Shown: one piece after another, positions 34,016-43,700 of the stretch
How the letters are laid out: each line of letters opens with the position of its first letter
Position numbering within the stretch: the stretch's first letter is position 1
Source: Candidatus Helarchaeota archaeon
Lineage (GTDB): Archaea > Asgardarchaeota > Lokiarchaeia > Helarchaeales > HEL-GB-A
DNA: 64,000 nt
Direction: 5' to 3'
Assembly: GCA_013375455.1 (NCBI GenBank)
Contig: JABXJT010000008.1
Coordinates: forward strand, 1 to 64,000
Notes under the pieces: generated by a model
Databases searched by the model: none
Told to the model about the DNA's origin: nothing
Seen by the model: the letters and a program-made list of their open reading frames with translations, nothing else
Position numbers and translations under genes: made by a program

Positions 34016-35497
34016 TTATAGCAAACCTCTGTTCTTAAGAAAATGTCCTCTATGGACTAAAGATTTTATCGCTTTTACGGCACGATCGGGAAAGCTCACT
34101 TCAGGTATTCCAGCATCATCCAAAAGGTAGGAACTCATTCGGCTTTCCAAACCCAGCCAACAAGCTGCTATGGGCTTGGGATTATCGCCTGCCTGATTTT
34201 CTTTCATCACGTCGATGACGATCTTCGCCGTCTGCAGTGGTTCGACCATAGCGGTTGGGCAGAGAATAGCGATAATCGCGTCATTATTTTTATCTTCAAC
34301 CAGGAGATTAAGGGCCGTCTCATAGCGATCGGCGAGGGCATCGCCCAAAATATCCACGGGATTTCGGCGGCTCCACGCCGCAGGCATTTCTGCATTCAAC
34401 GCATCGAGGGTCTTCTTTTCTAGGGTTGCAATGGTCAAGCCTTGCGTGAAAATGTCGTCTGCACACATCACGCCAGGTCCGCCAGCGTTGGTTAAAATAG
34501 CAATGCGGTCGCCCTTAGCGGGAGGTTGATACCCAAGAGCCTTAGCACAATAGAAAAGCTCGTTCATACTCGTGGCACGATAGACGCCGTACTGGGCGAA
34601 TAAAGCGTCGTAGATAGTATCACTCCCTGCAATGCTACCCGTGTGGGAAGAGGCGGCTGCCGCGCCAGCCTCAGTGCGCCCTGCCTTTGCTACAACAATA
34701 GGTTTTTGTACGATTACTTCTTCGATGACTCTACGAAACTTCTGCCCATCTTTAACGGATTCAATGTACAGCGCGATGACCTTCGTGCGGGGGTCGTCGG
34801 CGAAGTAGAGCATCAGATCCGCGTCGTCGATGTCGGATTTGTTTCCAATGCTCGTGAAATTGCAAAATCCGATTCGTTCGTCGAAGGAGTAGTTGATCAC
34901 CGCGGTACAAAGGGCTCCTGATTGGGATATAAAGGAAATTGGACCCCTGGGGGGCATCAAATCAGAGAAAGATGCATTGAGGTGGTTATAGGTGCGAATG
35001 ATGCCTAGACAGTTTGGACCAATGATACGCATGTTATTTTTTCTGGCAATTTCGAGCACATCCTTCTCTAGCTGCTTGCCAGCCGCATCATACTCTGAAA
35101 AGCCGGCAGTTATTATGACAACGGATTTGACCCCTTTCTTAGCGAGATCCTCCATCACGCTGGAGACGAATTTTGAGGGAACCGCTATGATTGCATTTTC
35201 AAAAGCGTCAGGGATTTCCTCAATTGATTTGTAGGCGGGCAATCCCCCGATGGTATCGCCCGGTTTGACGCGGACATTAACAGGGTAAATAGTACCATCG
35301 AATCCCTTTATCGCATCTCCTTTTGCAAAAAGCCCAGCCTTCCCGACCCCAGCTTTCTTGACACTTCCTTGTGTTAAATTCGTAATGATGGCATTTCCTA
35401 CCTTACCCTTCGTATTAGATGCACCGATGACTGCAATACCGCCTGAAGGCTCAAAAAAATTTCGAATTTCTTCAACGATCTTGTCTGATTTGGACAT
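34016..35497 (-). CDS. ADP-forming acyl/acetyl-CoA synthetase, alpha subunit
   Basis: A 493-residue protein with an N-terminal CoA-binding domain (GGIAVIGASNTKGKVGNAI), two succinyl-CoA-ligase-like Rossmann domains (IGPNCLGIIRTYN, SFISQSGALC) and the region ASSHTGSIAGSD, where the His is the expected phosphohistidine. It ends before the ATP-grasp (beta) domain, which in this enzyme is a separate subunit or a fusion partner. No beta gene is in the window. It converts acyl-CoA, ADP and Pi to acid, CoA and ATP. Confidence 0.92.
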   Translation of the reverse strand: MSKSDKIVEEIRNFFEPSGGIAVIGASNTKGKVGNAIITNLTQGSVKKAGVGKAGLFAKGDAIKGFDGTIYPVNVRVKPGDTIGGLPAYKSIEEIPDAFENAIIAVPSKFVSSVMEDLAKKGVKSVVIITAGFSEYDAAGKQLEKDVLEIARKNNMRIIGPNCLGIIRTYNHLNASFSDLMPPRGPISFISQSGALCTAVINYSFDERIGFCNFTSIGNKSDIDDADLMLYFADDPRTKVIALYIESVKDGQKFRRVIEEVIVQKPIVVAKAGRTEAGAAAASSHTGSIAGSDTIYDALFAQYGVYRATSMNELFYCAKALGYQPPAKGDRIAILTNAGGPGVMCADDIFTQGLTIATLEKKTLDALNAEMPAAWSRRNPVDILGDALADRYETALNLLVEDKNNDAIIAILCPTAMVEPLQTAKIVIDVMKENQAGDNPKPIAACWLGLESRMSSYLLDDAGIPEVSFPDRAVKAIKSLVHRGHFLKNRGLL

Positions 35498-35797
35498 TTT
35501 CTTGTCTTACTTCCTGCTTTTATTAGGATAGTGATAGAAAAATTATATGATCCTGAATTTATAAAAATCATTACTATTTAGTGGGGAATTTAGGATGAAC
35601 AATATTTCGACCCACTAATCCATTCCGGCTGGTCGGACGAGAAGGATTTTGAAATATTGGGATGAGAAAAGGTACAAAAGCCTTTGGGATGCATAGAATT
35701 AATATACGACCTTAGAATTTAGCGGCTCCTTCTATCAAAGCTTTAAAGAAGAATGGTTAGCTAGAATCTTCTCATTCAAATGAAAGTCTTGAAAACG

Positions 35798-35935
35798 TTA
35801 GTATCGATTAGTTTCATATAATTCATCTCGTGATATCCTTATCGGAGCTCCTAATGATATTCCCTCATCAAGGTCCAGTAAAGCATCTTTATTTATTCCC
35901 TCATCATGATTGAACTTAATTTTAGATTTGTTCAT
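35798..35935 (-). CDS. Possible 45-residue small protein or gene remnant
   Basis: ATG at 35935, stop at 35798, with protein-like, acidic content (FNHDEGINKDALLDLDEGI, then ISRDELYETN). The codon pattern looks coding, but there is no recognised family and no clear ribosome-binding site. It might be an antitoxin-like peptide or the 5' piece of a lost gene. Confidence 0.25.
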   Translation of the reverse strand: MNKSKIKFNHDEGINKDALLDLDEGISLGAPIRISRDELYETNRY

Positions 35936-36018
35936 ATCATAAATTAGTTAATTTTTACATAAAAAATTAACTTTATCTCAACGAGATTTTATTCTCGATA
36001 TTGCTGAGGGATCTGATA

Positions 36019-36050
36019 ATGAAAAAAAGGGAAATGAAAAAAAGGGAAAT
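36019..36050 (-). terminator. Tandem oligo-T terminator of the MinD operon
   Basis: The minus strand has two copies of a 15-bp unit containing TTTCCCTTTTTTTCA just after the MinD-like stop. Two T-runs in tandem fit archaeal multi-tract termination. Confidence 0.45.
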
Positions 36051-36069
36051 TCTTAGAGATTTCCACTTC

Positions 36070-36822
36070 TCATTCGATTAAATGCCCATAAATCTGCTTG
36101 ATTACCTTCGTGAATTTATGGTCTGGATGATTAACAATAAATACTTCTTTAGATTCTTGATCAGCCAAATCTTCGGAAAACATTATCACGCCTGCAACAG
36201 GTACGTGAAAGGTCTTTGACAGTTTCTTCGCGACATCCTTTGGCTTGTATTTTGAGAGTAATTTATTAAGGATTAAGAAAATCTTGGGGATTTCAAACTT
36301 TTTCGAGATTTCTAAAGTGACGGCAGTTCCCAAGTAATCCTGCTGATCGCTTCTGAGAATTACAAAGAGCACATCAGATAAGGCAATGGATAGAAATGTC
36401 TCCTCGTTCAGGCCTGGATGCGTATCGATGAAGAGGTAATCCAAGTTCATCGATCCTGATATTTCGCTGAAACCTTCCGACATCATGGTTACTTCGTAAC
36501 CCTCTCGCAAAACTTTCGTGATTTCATTGGCATCTAACGCCGCAGGAAAGACGAACAGCTTGCCATCCGTGACTTTCAAACTTTTCGAGACATCAACTGC
36601 TACTGAGTCAATTTCGCACTTTTTGAACAAAAAATCGTTTAATGTATATTTCAGTTTTTTATTTCCCAAACCAAATATGACATGCACGCCCGGGGACTGA
36701 ATGTCTGTATCGATTACACCTACTCTTGCACCCTGCATTGCGCAGTAGGTGGCAAGGTTTGCCGTGATATTCGATTTACCGGTCCCCCCTCTAAAGGAAT
36801 GTACAGAAATCGTTTTTCCCAT
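36070..36822 (-). CDS. MinD/ParA-like ATPase
   Basis: A 250-residue P-loop ATPase of the SIMIBI class. The deviant Walker A reads FRGGTGKSN, so the usual signature Lys before the first Gly is Arg. VGVIDTDIQSPG is Walker A', and DYLFIDTHPGL is Walker B. A good ribosome-binding site (GAGGTGA) precedes the ATG. It is the last gene of a three-gene unit with the 109-residue and TPR genes (gaps of 24 and 21 bp). It probably positions or loads a partner complex. Confidence 0.88.
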   Translation of the reverse strand: MGKTISVHSFRGGTGKSNITANLATYCAMQGARVGVIDTDIQSPGVHVIFGLGNKKLKYTLNDFLFKKCEIDSVAVDVSKSLKVTDGKLFVFPAALDANEITKVLREGYEVTMMSEGFSEISGSMNLDYLFIDTHPGLNEETFLSIALSDVLFVILRSDQQDYLGTAVTLEISKKFEIPKIFLILNKLLSKYKPKDVAKKLSKTFHVPVAGVIMFSEDLADQESKEVFIVNHPDHKFTKVIKQIYGHLIE

Positions 36823-36846
36823 TATTATTCACCTCAATCAATTTTC

Positions 36847-37176
36847 CTATTTCGTGTCTTTCTCTTTGAATATGGCATTTTTGAGATTCAATTTGTGAAA
36901 ACCAACTAATTTCTTTATTGGTTCAATATATTTTTGATAATCTTGATAATCTTCCCGTAAAATAGATACGACTAAATTATCATAACTGTCGAGAGCAGAT
37001 GTGTGAAAGAGATTCTTCCATTTTTCCGCGTTTCCTTTGAAAGCTTGGTGGATCTCTCCCGTTCTTACCTTCTTTACTTGCTCAGCAATTCTCTTATAAT
37101 AATCAGATTGCTCGATTTCATCTATGGTATTTTTCACTTCTTTCTTATCCAAATTTATTTCAAACTTGTCTGGCAT
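36847..37176 (-). CDS. Small charged helical protein in MinD/TPR operon
   Basis: A 109-residue soluble protein, mostly helical and charged (VKNTIDEIEQSDYYKRI, NAEKWKNLFHTSALDSYDN, REDYQDYQKYIEPIKKL). A GGTGAG ribosome-binding site precedes the ATG. No family recognised. Its position between a TPR protein and a MinD-like ATPase suggests it belongs to the same complex. Confidence 0.65.
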   Translation of the reverse strand: MPDKFEINLDKKEVKNTIDEIEQSDYYKRIAEQVKKVRTGEIHQAFKGNAEKWKNLFHTSALDSYDNLVVSILREDYQDYQKYIEPIKKLVGFHKLNLKNAIFKEKDTK

Positions 37177-37197
37177 CAGCTCACCTACTTTAAGCTT

Positions 37198-38715
37198 TTA
37201 CTCCTCAAATTTTACACTTACAAATCCGATGGATTCCATGTAATGATTATATAAATTGATTGCAAGAGTTAAAAATTCTCTGTATTTATCTTGTTCGTCT
37301 GAAATGACATAAAAAATGGCACTAGCGGCAAAATTGACTGCAGCACCCTTGTAATCATTCACCTGCAACTTTATTCCGGCTAACAATTCGTATAAACGAG
37401 CTAAAAAGGAGGGATCCCCAATCTGTTCGCACATTTCAAGGGGTTTTTCAAGGATTGAGCCGGCTTTGTCGAAATGATCTTGCATTATGTAGCAGCTTGC
37501 AAGCTCGAGCATCGCAAAACACGCGTGCCCTAGAGTATTTATATTCTCTTCAAAAAAGTCAATTCCTTTCTTAATTTCCTTCTCTGCTTGTTTATAATCC
37601 TGTCGCCTTACATTTACTTTAAATAAATTTAATTGAGTCTCCCCCAGAATAAAATTTTTAACGATTTTATTTTTTATCTTCTTGATTTCTTTCTGTATAT
37701 CTTTTGCTTTTTCAAATGCTTCACTATATTCGTTGATCTGGGCCAGAGACACCATTAAATCGTTTTCTGCGATTGTTAGAACTAATTTAGATGCCTCTTC
37801 TTTCTTGATGTTATCGGTTATTGTTTTTAAATCCTCAATATTTTTCTTATAATCTTCAGATTTTTTCAATTCAAGAATTTTATCTATGAACATGTGATCT
37901 TTAGTTTCTAACTCTAACTGTTTGAGTATGTTTAACGTTTCCTTTCCTAAAATTTCTTGATCTACTGGAATCTTAAACGCATCGACGAGTATTTTGCCCT
38001 TCTCTCTCAGATCCCTATGCAACTTATTGCTCCAGTACTTCTTATCATCACTAAATTTCTTTGCAAAAAATTCCAAAATGATTAATTCTCCAATTGCTTC
38101 AATTACCTGCTCAACATTTTTCAACTTCAAGGCTAAATGAATCTTGATATCAGAGAGAAACGTCAAATTCTCAATATATTTCGGATCTTTAGTTTTCAGA
38201 TACTTCTCCCAAGGCTTTGTAATGCTCTCCCTCGCTTTTTTCTCCTCGTTCTGGACCAGTAAAATCTCAGTTTTATGCTTTAAATACTCTACATATAAAG
38301 ATTTCGTGAGTGTAGAATAATTCACGAATTCTTCCGGCTCAAGCTTCTTTTTTTCTTTGGTTAGAGAAGCCAAGCTCTTCTCTATGACATTTATTGCATC
38401 ATCCACATACTTGAGTGCTTTTGGGTACTCTTGAATGACTGCATAAGTGTTTCCTATTTCCTCAAATGCCTGCCCAATTTTTGAATTCTTAATGTAGTCG
38501 TTTTTTATTTTTTTTGCGAATTTAATGGAGTCTTCGGCTGCTTCCTCAGACCTTAGCCAGTCTTCAGCCTCCCTTAGGACGATGGCAAGTGCTAGATACG
38601 TGTCTGATATCGCTTCCCAATCCTTCTTCTTTTCCCTCTTAAGTGTTGCTATTTGATCTTGAATCTTAGCAATCTCTTTCTGTGGATCCTTTCTGGGAGA
38701 CGTGCCATTCACCAA
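37198..38715 (-). CDS. Large TPR/helical-repeat protein
   Basis: A 505-residue helical-repeat protein. TPR-like units include WLRSEEAAEDSIKFAKKI, EYPKALKYVDDAINVIEKSL, QDYKQAEKEIKKGIDFFEE, DHFDKAGSILEKPLEMCEQ and DYKGAAVNFAASAIFY, with long charged helices between. It resembles SNAP/coatomer-epsilon-type helical repeats only in general look. First gene of the unit with the 109-residue protein and the MinD-like ATPase. Confidence 0.8.
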   Translation of the reverse strand: MVNGTSPRKDPQKEIAKIQDQIATLKREKKKDWEAISDTYLALAIVLREAEDWLRSEEAAEDSIKFAKKIKNDYIKNSKIGQAFEEIGNTYAVIQEYPKALKYVDDAINVIEKSLASLTKEKKKLEPEEFVNYSTLTKSLYVEYLKHKTEILLVQNEEKKARESITKPWEKYLKTKDPKYIENLTFLSDIKIHLALKLKNVEQVIEAIGELIILEFFAKKFSDDKKYWSNKLHRDLREKGKILVDAFKIPVDQEILGKETLNILKQLELETKDHMFIDKILELKKSEDYKKNIEDLKTITDNIKKEEASKLVLTIAENDLMVSLAQINEYSEAFEKAKDIQKEIKKIKNKIVKNFILGETQLNLFKVNVRRQDYKQAEKEIKKGIDFFEENINTLGHACFAMLELASCYIMQDHFDKAGSILEKPLEMCEQIGDPSFLARLYELLAGIKLQVNDYKGAAVNFAASAIFYVISDEQDKYREFLTLAINLYNHYMESIGFVSVKFEE

Positions 38716-38848
38716 GCCATTTTAGTTTCAAATTGTAACTTCTTCGTATTTTGAAGTGGGTAAATCTAATTTAGATCAATACTCTCAATTTGTGGTATAA
38801 ATTCTTTTACCCCTTTTTTAAGTCTTGTTGTAGAGAAGTTTATAATAT

Positions 38849-39109
38849 TCATACGGCTTCAATATCGGCGAGATATTCATCACCACATTTAGGACATTCC
38901 GGTTCTTTCTTTGCCATATCGGGTGATGATCTCCACGAGCAATTAGGACACTCCACATCATTCAATTTCTTCATTAACCGCCAGAGTGGGCTATGCCCTG
39001 TTCCACAGTCTGGACAGATGTTCACCATCTTTAACTCAGATTCAGACCCTTCCCAGCCGCAACGTGTGCATTTTTTATTGCCCAATTCAATTAACTCCTG
39101 TGTCCTCAT
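38849..39109 (-). CDS. Double zinc-ribbon small protein
   Basis: An 86-residue protein with two zinc ribbons: CTRCGWEG ... CPDCGTG and CPNCSWRS ... CPKCGDE. No other domain. The spacing inside the second pair recalls rubredoxin/RanBP-type knuckles. Probably a structural or nucleic-acid-binding zinc protein. Confidence 0.75.
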   Translation of the reverse strand: MRTQELIELGNKKCTRCGWEGSESELKMVNICPDCGTGHSPLWRLMKKLNDVECPNCSWRSSPDMAKKEPECPKCGDEYLADIEAV

Positions 39110-39203
39110 GCACTAATGATAACTCTTATTAAAACGATTCGCATGAATTTGAATCAATAATAATCCTTTCTGATTTAAATTAATTGTGTAAGGGTGATAG
39201 AAC

Positions 39204-40811
39204 GTGTTGATCGGAGATTTGGTTGCGCGAAATGCAAGGCAGCCCCATATAGCAAGAAGACGGGCTATAATTTTTAAGCAGAGAGAATATAATTGGCGGC
39301 AGTTAAATGAAGCGGCTAATTCCTTGGCGCACGCCCTGCAAGAGATGGGCGTAATGAAAGGGGATCGGGTCGCACTACTTTTGTATAATTCGGATGCAAT
39401 CATGATTGCTGATTATGGAATTACAAAAATTGGGGTGGTCTGCCCCATGAATTACATGATGAGCAAAAAGGAAATGGCCTATATTCTGAACGATTCCGGG
39501 GCGAGAATCCTGATAATCAGCAACAATCTCTTGTTTAATATCGATCACATAAAAGCCGAGTGTCCAAAACTCGAAAAAATCATCGTGTATGACCAAGATG
39601 GGAGTGGAGTACCATCGGAATACATCAATTTCGATGATTTAATTACCAATTATTCAAAGGAGGAACCCGTTCCTTCAGAACCAATTTCAGATCGGGAAAT
39701 GGCGTACCTGATGTATACGGGCGGAACCACGGGGCTCCCGAAGGGTGTGATGCTGAGCCATCACAATTTAACCATAAATGCATTGTGGTCAGCGTCTTTA
39801 AGTAAACATAAAGTTGACCCCGATGAGTATGTTACCTTGTGTGCTTTGCCTCTTTTTCATGCTGCGGCCAATATTGGTGTCATGCAGATTGCGCTGGGCG
39901 GCATTACCTTGGTTATCATGGATGGCTTTGTTATTTCAGAATTTTTGGAAAAGATGGTTAAATATAAAGTCGTTGGTTTTGGTTTGGTTCCCACGATGAT
40001 TAATCTTCTTATCAATTCTCCTGAGATAGAAGAATATCGGGATTATTTACCAAGTATCATAGGGGTCGCTTATGGTGCATCTGCTATCTCGCCCGCAGTA
40101 TTACGGCAAACAATGGAAACCTTCCCGAATGCTGACTTTTATCAACACTTCGGACAGACTGAGTACAGCCCAACAATAACCGTGCTGGAAGCCTCAGACC
40201 ACGAGAAAGCCTTGGAACCCGGAAATGAATATTTACTGGCCGCCGCAGGAAGGGCACTCATTGGAACGGATGTAAAAATAGTCGACCTTGACGGCAATGA
40301 AGTACCTGTTGGGGAAGTGGGAGAGATAGTTGCTAGGGGAGACGGAACGATGATCGGCTATTGGAATCAACCCGAGAAAACTGCCCAAACTATTAAGGAT
40401 GGCTGGTTATTTACGGGTGACATGGGGCGAGTGGATGAAAATGGGTATCTCTACGTGGTGGATCGACGAAAAGACATGATCGTTTCAGGCGGTGAAAACA
40501 TCTATACGAAAGAGGTGGAGGATGCCCTTTATACCCACCCCGCAGTATTAGAATGTGCCGTTATTGGCATTCCAGATGATCGCTGGGGCGAAGCCGTGCA
40601 TGCTATCGTCGTGTTGAAAAGAGGTTATAAGAAAGGGGTCAATGTAACAGAAGAAGACCTCATCGCCCATGTGAAAGAGGAAATTGCGCGTTATAAAGCT
40701 CCTAAAAGTATTAAGTTCAAACGTTCTCTACCTAAAAGTGCGCAAGGGAAAATCCTAAAGAAAGATTTGCGTAAAAAGCACTGGGAAGGGAAAGAAAGAA
40801 GAGTCGCCTAA
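39204..40811 (+). CDS. Long-chain acyl-CoA synthetase (AMP-forming), full length
   Basis: A 535-residue ANL enzyme. Motifs are YTGGTTGLPKGVML (phosphate loop), YGASAISPAVL, YQHFGQTEYSP (A5), GWLFTGDMGRVD (hinge), HPAVLECAVIGIPD and the catalytic-Lys segment PKSAQGKILKKDL. It starts at GTG 39204 with AGGGTGAT upstream. It activates fatty or other carboxylic acids to acyl-CoA using ATP. A truncated close relative is at 9284-10597. Confidence 0.95.
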   Translation: MLIGDLVARNARQPHIARRRAIIFKQREYNWRQLNEAANSLAHALQEMGVMKGDRVALLLYNSDAIMIADYGITKIGVVCPMNYMMSKKEMAYILNDSGARILIISNNLLFNIDHIKAECPKLEKIIVYDQDGSGVPSEYINFDDLITNYSKEEPVPSEPISDREMAYLMYTGGTTGLPKGVMLSHHNLTINALWSASLSKHKVDPDEYVTLCALPLFHAAANIGVMQIALGGITLVIMDGFVISEFLEKMVKYKVVGFGLVPTMINLLINSPEIEEYRDYLPSIIGVAYGASAISPAVLRQTMETFPNADFYQHFGQTEYSPTITVLEASDHEKALEPGNEYLLAAAGRALIGTDVKIVDLDGNEVPVGEVGEIVARGDGTMIGYWNQPEKTAQTIKDGWLFTGDMGRVDENGYLYVVDRRKDMIVSGGENIYTKEVEDALYTHPAVLECAVIGIPDDRWGEAVHAIVVLKRGYKKGVNVTEEDLIAHVKEEIARYKAPKSIKFKRSLPKSAQGKILKKDLRKKHWEGKERRVA

Positions 40812-40823
40812 AATATTTATTTC

Positions 40824-40934
40824 TTATTTCTTTATTCGTTTAGGTAACTTGAGTGCCCGTCGAACGATGGCGTCCATCTTTTTTCGTTTCTCTGCATCGA
40901 ATTTCAATAAAAAATAATCCCGTAATTTTTCGGA
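40824..40934 (-). pseudogene. 3'-end remnant of a C39-like gene
   Basis: On the minus strand this stretch reads SEKLRDYFLLKFDAEKRKK followed by MDAIVRRALKLPKRIKK and a stop, matching the C-terminus of the protein encoded at 42909-43700 (EKRKKMDAIVRRALKLPKRI is shared exactly). It partly overlaps, in another frame, the last codons of the M50-like gene, whose stop lies inside the remnant. This is the tail of a lost paralogue, cut when the M50-like gene arrived. Confidence 0.8.
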
Positions 40935-42754
40935 AGAGTAATAAAAATTCCAACAATCCCCAAACTGATTAATATCCCAACGAGCAACACGATTAAAAAC
41001 GGCTTTTTAGAATCTAAATGCATCCTGTAAAAATAGAGCACGAGTTTTCCTCCAAGATAAAGGGCCAGTATGAAGAAAGGGATAAGAAATAGACAAATAA
41101 CGAATGGAGGGACATGCAGAATCCCCGAAATACGAAAGATATCACTGGTGCCTCCAATTGGATTGGGAGACATTTGAATTATTCCGTAGTAAAAGAATAC
41201 GCCCAAGATGCCTACTAGATAAATGATGATAGACATAAAGGAAAGTAATTTACTTCGCCTAAAGTAGAGAAAGAGAATGCAAATTAAGACCGTAGCAACG
41301 ATGAGTTCGCTTAAAAATCCTGCAAAATAGATTAGTACCCGTTCAAAAGAGGTGAAGGTGCCACTAATATAGACTCTTCCATAGCCTGTGAGATCCATTT
41401 CGATATATTCATAATAGCCACCGTGTAATATGGCGCTGAACCCGTGCCCATACTCATGAATCAAGCTAAATAAGAAATTGAAGCCAAAAATCAGACAAAG
41501 AATAAAAATACAGGAAATAACCATTTGTGTCTTCGTTTCGACAGTAAATAAAGTATTTGAAGCGTCACTTAAAATGGTCCTAAGTCGTTCCATAATGCGA
41601 CTTCTTTTAATTTTATTATAATTGAGGATTAAATAAGTACTGAGAATGATGAAAATGGTATCTGATGCTAGAAGGACCCAAATCCAAGAATTATTAAAAT
41701 AAAAAGGGTCTATTTGATCCAATCGAACTAGATACCATGCATATCCTCCATCAAAAGAAACAAAACTCGTATGGGTCCAACTAATTCCCCATCCTTTAGA
41801 CTCATTTTGAAAAAATATTGCCTTAAAATTTCTAGTATTTGATGGATCGGATAAATCTATCCAGTTTTTCCCTCCATTTTGTGTATAGAATAATGTTCCA
41901 AATGTTCCGCAAACCCAACCATGGGATTCATTTAAAAAATGAAGGTCAAAAAGCGAAGCATCTGTCAAATTGAATTTATTCCAAGTGATTCCACTGTCAT
42001 TAGTAAAAATAAAAGCCCCGTGATCACCAATAATCCATCCATTAAACTGATCTACAAACAATATTTTCCGATAAAGCTGTGAGGGTATTGAATAATTTAC
42101 CCAAGAATTCCCGCTATTATCCGTCCGAAAAACTAGATTCGTAGGATTCAGTGAAGTGTTACCTTGGTAAAGTGCCCATCCCTGACTTTCGTTCATGAAA
42201 TAAATACTTTTAAAAATGCTCATATTGAAGTAAATAGGTGGCACCATTTTTAACATTCGAGAGGGAGTAATATTTAGTTGAATGTTCCATTGATTCCCAC
42301 CATTTATAGTTTTTAATATCAATCCGGAGGATGTCGTAGCCCATCCTGTAGTTACATTGATAAAGTAAAAGCTCGTAACTTCAAAAGGTACATCTTCTGT
42401 TTGGAGATTCCAATTTAAGCCTCCATCTTTACTTTTATAAATTTCTCCACTATTTCTTTCGAGTATCCAACCATTTTGGTCGGAGGCAAATTGTACTTGG
42501 ATAAATGACTGTAGTGCATTTATTTGATATTTCTCCCAGAATTCACCCCCATTACGAGTAATGAATATATGACCTGAACTACCAACGATCCATCCATGGC
42601 TTGAATTAAAAAAATAAATGTCATGTAATTCATAAAACTGAGTTTCTATATGATTATTATATGCTCTACAGTATGAATTAACAAAATAGAAAATGGTGAA
42701 AAGAGAACTTACCAGAATTAATAAGGATAATAAAACAAACCCTCTTTTTCCCAT
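40904..42754 (-). CDS. YCF48-like beta-propeller fused to an M50-like membrane metalloprotease
   Basis: A 616-residue protein. After a signal anchor (residues about 5-26), residues about 40-330 hold seven propeller blades with the GW...G...TxNGGxxW pattern of YCF48/BNR proteins (e.g. NSSHGWIVGSSGHIFITRNG). A TM follows near 345-370, then a soluble linker and a multi-TM domain with HEYGH (His433, Glu434, His437) and a later PNPIGGTSD motif, as in site-2-protease-like M50 families. The propeller faces outside and could present substrates or sense a ligand for intramembrane proteolysis. Confidence 0.78.
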   Translation of the reverse strand: MGKRGFVLLSLLILVSSLFTIFYFVNSYCRAYNNHIETQFYELHDIYFFNSSHGWIVGSSGHIFITRNGGEFWEKYQINALQSFIQVQFASDQNGWILERNSGEIYKSKDGGLNWNLQTEDVPFEVTSFYFINVTTGWATTSSGLILKTINGGNQWNIQLNITPSRMLKMVPPIYFNMSIFKSIYFMNESQGWALYQGNTSLNPTNLVFRTDNSGNSWVNYSIPSQLYRKILFVDQFNGWIIGDHGAFIFTNDSGITWNKFNLTDASLFDLHFLNESHGWVCGTFGTLFYTQNGGKNWIDLSDPSNTRNFKAIFFQNESKGWGISWTHTSFVSFDGGYAWYLVRLDQIDPFYFNNSWIWVLLASDTIFIILSTYLILNYNKIKRSRIMERLRTILSDASNTLFTVETKTQMVISCIFILCLIFGFNFLFSLIHEYGHGFSAILHGGYYEYIEMDLTGYGRVYISGTFTSFERVLIYFAGFLSELIVATVLICILFLYFRRSKLLSFMSIIIYLVGILGVFFYYGIIQMSPNPIGGTSDIFRISGILHVPPFVICLFLIPFFILALYLGGKLVLYFYRMHLDSKKPFLIVLLVGILISLGIVGIFITLPKNYGIIFY

Positions 42755-42908
42755 TATTAATCAATAATTCAATGGTAGGGGATATATAAATGTCTTTTGA
42801 ATTGAGATATAATTCCATTTAAATCTAAACAATTTAGATTGGTATTTATCCTTTCCAACGCAAAAAATACTGGACCGGAAGAGAACGAAGGGTCGCATGA
42901 AACCCTAT

Positions 42909-43700
42909 TCACATTTTCTTTATTCTTTTAGGTAATTTAAGAGCCCGACGCACAATGGCGTCCATCTTTTTTCGTTTCTCTACAGCAAATTGGAATGCGT
43001 AAAATCGAAAATTTTTTTCTATCTTCTCAGAAGAAACGATTCGTTGCTCTCCATTTGGATCGTTGATGAGGAAATTATAGTGATTTTTGTTTACTTGTTC
43101 CATTCCCCGGACTGCAAGCCAATGGTAGCCCAAGCCAATGATGAGTCCGTCAGGCACGTGTTGATAGAGCGTCTGTAGTTTCTTCTTATTCTCTTTCCCA
43201 TCCAAGAACAAACAACCCGTCCCATCAGGGCTTGGGAAGAGGATTTGTTGCCCTCCGTAGAAATACGCCAGCATTTTTAACTCTAGATTGGTCTTCATCT
43301 CGAATACGTACTCGTAAAATGCAATTTTTCGAACTATTCCCTTCTTGAGGAACAAACGAATGTCCGATACTTTATCATGCTCTTTGAGGGTGAGAAAGGC
43401 GTTCATCCGATCTTCCAGTTGCTGTAACAACACGATTTTGAAATAGGAATATTCATCTTGGAAGGTCTTCCGTAAATAGTAGGCTAAACTGCGATTGAAA
43501 CACATTTTCATCAAGAGATATGCTTCCGCCAATTGCCATCCAATTCTGCCTCGATAAAAAGGTTCCACGCGCATCTTCGTAGCGATGTCATTTAGCAGGA
43601 GTTCGATCGAAGTGCCTTCGGGTTTTGCAATCATCAATAGTGAGGACAGCCCGCACGTGTTTGTCAATTGCATGTAATGAGGAATTGGATTGTAAGTCAT
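42909..43700 (-). CDS. C39-like cysteine-peptidase-fold protein
   Basis: A 263-residue cytosolic protein with the papain-like C39 arrangement: YMQLTNTCGLSSL (Gln11 and Cys16), GLGYHWLAVRG (His) and FLINDPNGEQ (Asn/Asp). The segment between them is helical and longer than in minimal C39 domains. It could be a peptidase or a transglutaminase-like acyl transfer enzyme. The basic C-terminus RRALKLPKRIKKM is duplicated as a remnant at 40824-40934. Confidence 0.7.
   Translation of the reverse strand: MTYNPIPHYMQLTNTCGLSSLLMIAKPEGTSIELLLNDIATKMRVEPFYRGRIGWQLAEAYLLMKMCFNRSLAYYLRKTFQDEYSYFKIVLLQQLEDRMNAFLTLKEHDKVSDIRLFLKKGIVRKIAFYEYVFEMKTNLELKMLAYFYGGQQILFPSPDGTGCLFLDGKENKKKLQTLYQHVPDGLIIGLGYHWLAVRGMEQVNKNHYNFLINDPNGEQRIVSSEKIEKNFRFYAFQFAVEKRKKMDAIVRRALKLPKRIKKM

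Larger units (their letters stand above)
35498..36069. other. Intergenic region without a convincing gene
   Basis: About 570 bp between the ACD alpha gene start and the MinD-like gene stop, both minus. I see one 45-codon frame (next entry), the T-rich terminator repeat near 36019-36050, and nothing else supportable. The bases 35580-35760 have no long open frame. Confidence 0.6.

Noticed and set aside
39113..39403. Minus-strand frame over the start of the acyl-CoA synthetase
   Set aside because: Antisense to a strongly supported gene with GTG start and ribosome-binding site.
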